DNA from: Gemmatimonadota bacterium
GTDB lineage: Bacteria; Gemmatimonadota; Gemmatimonadetes; Gemmatimonadales; GWC2-71-9
Direction: 5' to 3'
Length of the DNA stretch: 11,757 nt
NCBI GenBank assembly: GCA_003220985.1
Contig: QHTY01000293.1
Coordinates: forward strand, 8,077-19,833
Shown here: in pieces, positions 7,145 to 11,757 of the stretch
Position numbering within the stretch: position 1 is the stretch's first letter
Layout: the number at the start of each line of letters is the position of its first letter
Position numbers and translations under genes: made by a program
Notes under the pieces: generated by a model
Told to the model about the DNA's origin: nothing
The model's database searches: none
The model's input: only the letters and a program-made list of their open reading frames with translations

Positions 7145-8545
7145 ATGCTACCAATACTCGCCCTGCTGCTGCAGGTCTCGGCGCATCCGAACGTCTGCTA
7201 TGAAGTATTCGTCCGCTCGTTCTACGATTCGAACGGCGACGGGATCGGCGATCTGCGGGGGCTCACCCAGAAGCTCGACTACATCGCCGGCCTGGGCGCG
7301 GACTGCGTCTGGCTCATGCCGGTCGCGGAGTCGCCCAGCTATCACGGGTACGATGTCACCGACTATTACAAGGTCGAGCCTGATTACGGCACCAACGACG
7401 ACTTCAAGGCGTTCGTCACTGCCGCGCACCAGCACAAGATCCGCGTGCTCGTCGACCTCGTGTTGAACCACACCTCGAGCGAACATCCCTGGTTTCAAGA
7501 GGCGCTGCGCGACACGACGGCGCCGCATCGCGGCTGGTATCGCTGGTCCAAGACGCCCGGCAACAACTGGCACAAGTCACCGGTGCGCGACGAGTACTAC
7601 TTCGGCTTGTTTTGGAGCGGGATGCCGGACCTCAATTACGAGAATCCCGCCGTGCTCGAGGAGATGAAGCGGGTGGCACGCTTCTGGCTCGATTCGATGC
7701 ACGTGGATGGATTCCGGCTCGATGCGGTGCGGCACTTGGTCGAGGCGGGCAACGAGGTCTCCAACACCCCGGGGACGCACGCCGTGCTGCGAGACTTCGG
7801 CCAATACGTCCGCGGCATCGCGCCGCAGTCGTACACGATCGGCGAAGTGTGGGACAATACCGACGTGATTCTCACATACTATCCCGACCAGCTCGACGCC
7901 TATTTCGCCTTTCCCATATCCGAAGCGTTGATGGAGGCAGTGCGGACCGGCAAAGCGGGCGGTTTGCTCCCGAGTGTGGAGCAGTTTCAGCGCGCCGAGC
8001 CGGCGTGGCGCTGGGCGCCCTTCCAGCGCAATCACGATCAGACGCGCACGATGACCGCGCTCGGCAACGACACCGCCGGCGCCAAGATCGCGGCAACGAT
8101 TCTCCTCACGCTGCCGGGCGTACCCTTCATCTATTACGGCGAGGAGATCGGGATGACCGGCGACAAGCCGGACGAGCGCTTGCGTACCCCAATGCAATGG
8201 ACAGGGACCTCCGCGGGCTTCACGAGCGGCAAGCCGTGGGAGGCGGGGCAGGCCGATTCTCTGACCACCAATGTGGCGCGGGAGAGTCGCGCCTCCGGCT
8301 CGCTGCTGAGTTTTTATCGCCGCCTGCTGCGTGAGCGTCTCAAGAGCTCCGCGCTGCGGAATGGTGAGCTGGTGCCGGTGCCAACGGACAACGAGGCCAT
8401 TCTCGCCTACATCAGGCGAGACAGCACCGAGGCCGTCCTTGTCGCCGCTAACCTGGGTAAGACGCCCTACACCCTGCGTGCCCCGCTCGTCAGGCGCCTG
8501 GCGCCGCGTCACGCGTATCTGTTCACGGTCCCCCAACGTCCGTAA
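7145..8545 (+). CDS. Secreted GH13 alpha-glucosidase / alpha-amylase-family enzyme
   Basis: This 466-residue protein hydrolyses alpha-glucosidic bonds. All conserved GH13 regions are present: region I VLVDLVLNH (Asp104), region V MPDLN, region II GFRLDAVRH (nucleophile Asp193), region III IGEVWD (acid/base Glu234) and region IV RNHDQ (Asp298, transition-state stabiliser). The MPDLN form of region V, together with CYEVFVRSFYDSNGDGIGDLRG, points to the intermediary neopullulanase/oligo-1,6-glucosidase group (GH13_36-like). The C-terminal beta domain (NGELVPVPTDNEAILAYIRR, VLVAANLG) is compact. ATG 7145 gives a short signal MLPILALLLQVSA with no basic residue. ATG 7118, inside the repeat hairpin, would prefix MADGRGLLT and supply an Arg, so the start is uncertain. 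The frame stays open upstream only because it shadows GH3. Export to the periplasm is likely. It is the only alpha-specific enzyme here. Confidence 0.93.
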   Translation: MLPILALLLQVSAHPNVCYEVFVRSFYDSNGDGIGDLRGLTQKLDYIAGLGADCVWLMPVAESPSYHGYDVTDYYKVEPDYGTNDDFKAFVTAAHQHKIRVLVDLVLNHTSSEHPWFQEALRDTTAPHRGWYRWSKTPGNNWHKSPVRDEYYFGLFWSGMPDLNYENPAVLEEMKRVARFWLDSMHVDGFRLDAVRHLVEAGNEVSNTPGTHAVLRDFGQYVRGIAPQSYTIGEVWDNTDVILTYYPDQLDAYFAFPISEALMEAVRTGKAGGLLPSVEQFQRAEPAWRWAPFQRNHDQTRTMTALGNDTAGAKIAATILLTLPGVPFIYYGEEIGMTGDKPDERLRTPMQWTGTSAGFTSGKPWEAGQADSLTTNVARESRASGSLLSFYRRLLRERLKSSALRNGELVPVPTDNEAILAYIRRDSTEAVLVAANLGKTPYTLRAPLVRRLAPRHAYLFTVPQRP

Positions 8546-9440
8546 CCGACGTCTTCACGCTCCAGAACGCGAACGGCCTCGAGCTTCGCGCGACCAATTA
8601 CGGCGGCATCATCATGTCGCTGCTGGCTCCCGACCGGCAGGGACGCCGGGCCAATGTCGTGATCGGCTTCGACACGGTCGAGGAGTATCGGCCTAATCCG
8701 CGGTATCTCGGCGCGATCGTGGGACGCTGCGCGAACCGGATCGCGGGCGCGCAATTCATACTCGACGGAACGACCTATCGACTCGCCGCAAATGTCGGAG
8801 CAAATCATCTGCACGGTGGCGTGACAGGTTTCGATCAGCGCGTGTGGCGTGCGGCGTGCGACGCAGCAGCCCTCGAGCTTCGTTACACGAGTCCTGACGG
8901 GGAAGAGGGTTATCCTGGGACCTTGGACGTCCGAGTCACCTATACACTGACGAGCTGATCGTCGATTATTTCGCCACGACGGACAAGCCGACGCCGATCA
9001 ATCTTACACAGCACAGCTACTTCAACCTGGCGGGCGAGGGAGATGTGTCGGGGCACGTGCTACAGATCGATGCCGATGCGATCACGCCGGTCGACGAGAA
9101 CCTGATTCCGACGGGCGAGATTATGCCCGTCGCCGGGACCGATTTCGACTTCCGCTCACCGACCGTGATCGGCGCGCGGCGGGGGGGATTGTACGATCAC
9201 AACTACGTGTTGCGCGCCGGCGGACGAGCCCACGTGGTCGATCCCGAATCCGGTCGGACGCTTACGGTCCAAACGACAGAACCCGGTGTGCAACTGTACA
9301 CCGGCTATCGCCGCGGGCTCTGCCTCGAAACGCAGCACTTTCCCGATGCGCCGAACCGGCCCGCTTTCCCTGCTACGATCCTCCGCCCCACGGCCGCGTA
9401 CCATTCGCGAACGGTCTGTGAATTCGGCATATTGCGGTAA
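8542..9440 (+). CDS. galM: Aldose 1-epimerase (galactose mutarotase family), frameshifted and without a standard start codon
   Basis: The enzyme interconverts alpha and beta anomers of glucose/galactose, and follows glucosidases of both stereochemistries. The first part (8542-8952) reads VFTLQNANGLELRATNYGGIIMSLLAPDRQG, the canonical N-terminus. It continues with GRCANRIAG (substrate Arg) and NHLHGG (His at 8812), and ends YTLT before a TGA at 8956. The second part (from 8955) continues LIVDYFATTDKPTPINLTQHSYFNLAG (catalytic-acid His), YDHNYVL (substrate Asp) and LCLETQHFPDAPN (catalytic Glu at 9327), ending at TAA 9440. Adding one G at 8952 restores YTLTELIVDYFA and a protein of about 299 residues. 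All catalytic residues survive, so recent mutation or sequencing error is more likely than an old pseudogene. No ATG/GTG/TTG lies in frame before ATG 8614, which would cut the first strands off. The best position is GTA 8542 overlapping the GH13 stop (GTAA). No export signal is visible. Confidence 0.85.
8950..8954 (+). other. Single-base frameshift in the aldose 1-epimerase gene
   Basis: The text CTGACGAGCTGATC reads YTLTS-stop. With one extra G (ACGGAGCTG) it reads TLTELIVDYFATTD, which is what the family shows here. A G has apparently been lost from a GG pair. The receptor gene shows the mirror event, one G gained. Confidence 0.85.
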
Positions 9441-9453
9441 CAAGGGGGTCCCA

Positions 9454-9909
9454 ATGAACTGGTACCCAATGCGCATCCTGCCGTCCGTCGCCATCATCGG
9501 TGCTGCTCTCGCGTGCCATCGTTCGTATCCCGGTGTGCCCGAACCGGCACCCTCACCGGCCCAGCCGCCGGCGACCGCCACCACGATGAACACGCGCGAG
9601 TCGTCGCGGCAGCATGCCACCTCCGTCGAACAGCTGCTCGAGGGCCGGCTCCGCGGCGTGACCGTCACGGCGTTGCCGGGCGGCGGCATGGTCGTCCGCA
9701 TGTTCGGGCCGACGTCCTTCTATTCGGGGCAAGAGCCGCTGTTCGTCATCGACGGTGTGCCGACCGACGTCGCCAAGGGGCGGTTGGCCTGGCTCGACCC
9801 GCACGACGTCGAGTCCATCACGGCGCTGAAGGATCCGTCCAGCACGGCGCAGTACGGCGTGCGCGGAGCGAACGGCGTGATCGTGATCAAGACGAAGGGG
9901 TCGCACTAA
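9454..9909 (+). CDS. Small lipoprotein with a stand-alone TonB-receptor plug domain
   Basis: This is a 151-residue predicted lipoprotein. ATG 9454 follows AAGGGGG (9442-9448) by five bases. The signal peptide has Arg7, a hydrophobic core and a lipobox ALAC with Cys21. A Pro/Ala/Thr-rich linker (about 25-46) leads to a domain (about 57-151) that copies the plug of SusC-type receptors: VEQLLEGRLRGVTVT, EPLFVIDGVPTD, LDPHDVESITALKDPSSTAQYGVRGANGVIVIKTKG. The protein ends where a plug normally hands over to the beta-barrel, and no barrel follows; the next frame encodes a symporter. It is therefore not simply a broken receptor gene within this window. Its role is unknown. Ideas include a periplasm-facing lipoprotein that binds TonB or sugar, or one that sits with a barrel encoded elsewhere. 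It sits 13 bp after the epimerase and abuts the symporter. Confidence 0.85.
   Translation: MNWYPMRILPSVAIIGAALACHRSYPGVPEPAPSPAQPPATATTMNTRESSRQHATSVEQLLEGRLRGVTVTALPGGGMVVRMFGPTSFYSGQEPLFVIDGVPTDVAKGRLAWLDPHDVESITALKDPSSTAQYGVRGANGVIVIKTKGSH
9894..9900 (+). promoter_or_regulatory. Ribosome binding site that supports a CTG start for the symporter
   Basis: GAAGGGG ends nine bases before CTG 9910. The same kind of purine run (AAGGGGG) precedes the plug lipoprotein's ATG, so this is the local ribosome-binding-site style. It is badly placed for the only ordinary start, GTG 9970, 69 bases further on. Confidence 0.6.
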
Positions 9910-11619
9910 CTGCAGCAGATTCATCTCGGCGGGATCGACTATGCGATCCTGATCATCTACTTCGTCTTTGTGCTCGGCATCGGCTGGGCACTGCGACGAG
10001 TCATTCGGAGCAGCGAGGACTTTTTCCTCTCGGGCCGGTCGATTCCAGCGTGGATCGCCGGCCTCGCTTTTATCTCGGCGAACCTTGGCGCGCAGGAAGT
10101 GATCGGCATGGCGGCGTCCGGCGCCAAGTACGGCATCATGACGAGCCATTTCTACTGGGTCGGCGCCATGCCGGCGATGGTCTTCGTCGGGCTGTTCATG
10201 ATGCCGTTCTACTACGGCTCGCGCGCGCGCTCGGTCCCCGAGTATCTGAAGCTGCGATTCGACGAGAAGACCAGGGGGCTGAACGCCATCACGTTCGCCA
10301 TCATGACGATCTTCTCGTCCGGCATCTCGATGTACGCGCTCGCCAAGCTCTTCGAGCTCGTCCTCGGCTGGAGCTTCCACGGCAGCATCATCCTCTCGGC
10401 CGTGATCGTCCTCGTGTACATCTTCCTCGGCGGACTGACCTCCGCGATCTACAACGAGGTCCTGCAATTCTTTCTCATCGTCCTCGGCTTCCTCCCACTG
10501 GTGCTGCTGGGCCTGAAAGACGTGGGGGGGTGGAGCGGCCTGACCGCCAAGCTCGCCACCGTCGCGACCAACGCCGGCTTCGAGCCGGGTGCGTGGACCC
10601 ACTCCTGGAAGTACATGGATTCGCCCAGTCACAATCCGATGGGGATGGAGTGGTTCGGGCTGGTGATGGGGCTGGGCTTTGCGTTGTCGTTCGGCTACTG
10701 GTGCACCGACTTTCTGGTGGTGCAGCGCGCGATGGCCGCGGGGTCGATGACGGCGGCGCGCCGCACGCCGCTGATCGCTGCCGTTCCCAAGATGCTGATG
10801 CCGGCGCTCGTGATCCTGCCAGGCATGCTGGCGATCGGCTTGCACGCGAGTCGCGGAGGGTTTCTCCCGATCGGGGACGACGGCCAGCCCAACTACAACC
10901 TCGCGATCCCGATGATGCTGGCGCATTACCTGCCGACAGGACTGCTGGGGCTCGGTCTCACCGCCTTGATGGCGTCCTTCATGTCCGGGATGGCGGGCAA
11001 CGTCACCGCATTCAACAGCGTGTGGACGTACGACATCTATCAGACGCATATCCGCCCGGGCCAGACGGACGCGCATTACCTGCGCGTCGGGCACGCGGCC
11101 ACGGTGTTCGGCATCGTCGCGAGCGTGCTGGCCGCGTACTCCGCGACGCGGTTCAACAACATCCTCGACATGCTGCAGCTCGTGTTCTCGTTTGTGAACG
11201 GTCCACTGTTCGCGACATTCCTGCTAGGGATGTTTTGGCGCCGCACAACGGGGCACGGCGCCTTTTATGGCCTGCTGACCGGGACGATTACCGCGGCGCT
11301 CCACTATGGACTCACGCTCCCGCGGGGAGCGGTGCCCGGCATCAAGGGCGGTTTTCTCGGGGCAGTGCTGCACACCTACCCGAGCGAGATGGCATTGAAC
11401 TTCTGGACCGCGCTGTTCGCGTGGACCGGCTGCTTCGTCGCCACGCTGCTGATTTCACTGTTCACCAAGCGCACCAAGACCGACGACGAGCTGCGCGGCC
11501 TGGTTTACTCGCTCACGCCGCGTATCCAGGAAGGCTCGATGCCGTGGTACAAGCGGCCGGTCACGCTGGGGGTGGCCATTCTGGTCGTCTCGACCTTACT
11601 CAACGTGATCTTCTGGTGA
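9910..11619 (+). CDS. Sodium:solute symporter, SGLT-type (SSS family)
   Basis: This is an inner-membrane, Na+-driven transporter of 569 residues, about 13-14 predicted helices, probably importing the glucose released by the neighbouring hydrolases. Family marks are the first helix DYAILIIYFVFVLGIGWALRR followed by SSEDFFLSGRSIPAWIAGLAFISANLGAQEVIGMAASGA (Asn58 in the SAN motif), RSVPEYLKLRFDEKTR, GGLTSAIYNEVLQFFLIVLGFLPL, the SGLT-like YWCTDFLVVQRAMAA, the sodium-site helix LMASFMSGMAGNVTAFNSVWTYDIY, and a last helix near the C-terminus. The N-terminus is complete only if translation begins at CTG 9910, which directly follows the plug lipoprotein's TAA in the same frame. GTG 9970 would begin in the middle of helix 1. 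Compared with vSGLT's SANISAEQ, the Glu and Gln after the Asn are swapped (SANLGAQE). Sugar specificity is inferred from context. Confidence 0.92.
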   Translation: MQQIHLGGIDYAILIIYFVFVLGIGWALRRVIRSSEDFFLSGRSIPAWIAGLAFISANLGAQEVIGMAASGAKYGIMTSHFYWVGAMPAMVFVGLFMMPFYYGSRARSVPEYLKLRFDEKTRGLNAITFAIMTIFSSGISMYALAKLFELVLGWSFHGSIILSAVIVLVYIFLGGLTSAIYNEVLQFFLIVLGFLPLVLLGLKDVGGWSGLTAKLATVATNAGFEPGAWTHSWKYMDSPSHNPMGMEWFGLVMGLGFALSFGYWCTDFLVVQRAMAAGSMTAARRTPLIAAVPKMLMPALVILPGMLAIGLHASRGGFLPIGDDGQPNYNLAIPMMLAHYLPTGLLGLGLTALMASFMSGMAGNVTAFNSVWTYDIYQTHIRPGQTDAHYLRVGHAATVFGIVASVLAAYSATRFNNILDMLQLVFSFVNGPLFATFLLGMFWRRTTGHGAFYGLLTGTITAALHYGLTLPRGAVPGIKGGFLGAVLHTYPSEMALNFWTALFAWTGCFVATLLISLFTKRTKTDDELRGLVYSLTPRIQEGSMPWYKRPVTLGVAILVVSTLLNVIFW

Positions 11620-11626
11620 TCCGGAC

Positions 11627-11757
11627 ATGAGACTCGACGTGCGATTTCCTATTGGTGGGATGTTCACGATCATCGGCGCCATGCTGGTGATCTACGGACT
11701 TGTCTCACCCGCCGCGGTGTACGAGCGCTCGCTCGGCATCAACGTCAATCTGTGGTG
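11627..11757 (+). CDS. Small membrane protein after the symporter, partial (right edge)
   Basis: Only the first 43 residues are present. ATG 11627 lies 7 bp after the symporter stop. The visible sequence opens MRLDVRFPIGGMFTIIGAMLVIYGLV, an amphipathic start leading into one hydrophobic helix (about 10-27), followed by SPAAVYERSLGINVNLW, a short extramembrane turn. More of the protein, perhaps a second helix, should follow beyond the edge. I do not recognise a named family with certainty. Tight spacing suggests co-translation with the transporter and possibly an accessory role. The ribosome binding site is weak (GGTGA overlapping the symporter's end). Confidence 0.65.
   Translation, partial: MRLDVRFPIGGMFTIIGAMLVIYGLVSPAAVYERSLGINVNLW

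Noticed and set aside
7145..9440. GH13-epimerase fusion protein
   Set aside because: The two domains are in different frames separated by a real TAA; the close overlap is better explained by coupled separate genes.
9553..11094. 513-codon minus-strand frame opposite the symporter
   Set aside because: Composition (His, Arg, Asp, Gln rich) is typical of an antisense shadow; no recognisable domain or ribosome binding site.
9513..11630. 705-codon plus-strand frame across the plug lipoprotein and symporter
   Set aside because: Arg/Asp/His-rich shadow without motifs; the symporter and plug frames match families throughout.
1..11757. Defence system, prophage, insertion sequence or tRNA/rRNA
   Set aside because: No transposase, integrase, nuclease, target-site repeats or RNA gene signature was seen on either strand.

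Overview
This looks like a high-GC chromosomal segment from a Gram-negative, outer-membrane bacterium. The evidence is a full-length TonB-dependent receptor with an N-terminal carboxypeptidase-regulatory-like domain, two lipoproteins with a lipobox, Sec-exported glycosidases and a lone TonB plug-domain lipoprotein. This gene style is common in Gemmatimonadota and some Acidobacteriota. I favour Gemmatimonadota by inference, but no rRNA or other marker is present.

The window is a glucan-degradation and sugar-uptake locus built around a 126-bp divergent control region (about 4819-4944). The minus strand, read from 4818 down to 1, carries the TonB-dependent receptor (one 1-nt frameshift), an outer-membrane lipoprotein of the PF10091 'glycoamylase' / GH144 type, a heptamer-repeat hairpin, and the start of a small tyrosine-phosphatase-like protein that runs off the left edge. 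The plus strand, read from 4945 to the right edge, carries a secreted GH3 beta-glucosidase (BglX-like), a second heptamer-repeat hairpin, a secreted GH13 alpha-glucosidase/alpha-amylase-family enzyme, an aldose 1-epimerase (one 1-nt frameshift), a TonB-plug lipoprotein, an SGLT-type sodium:solute symporter, and the start of a small membrane protein cut by the right edge. There is no gene-free stretch longer than about 130 bp.

Inferred workflow: the surface lipoprotein cuts a beta-glucan (GH144 members act on beta-1,2-glucan), and the TonB receptor brings oligosaccharides across the outer membrane. GH3 (beta-linked) and GH13 (alpha-linked) enzymes release glucose, the epimerase interconverts the anomers, and the symporter imports the monosaccharide. 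No SusD-like protein is visible.

Three things deserve a second look. First, three downstream genes lack any ATG/GTG/TTG at their natural N-terminus, and each has a near-cognate codon exactly at the preceding gene's stop (CTGA, GTAA, TAACTG). Second, two intergenic hairpins are built from unrelated tandem 7-bp units, so they share a period but not a sequence. Third, a TonB plug domain occurs on its own as a lipoprotein. Two single-G indels break otherwise intact genes and may be sequencing or assembly errors. I found no defence system, mobile element, CRISPR array or RNA gene.
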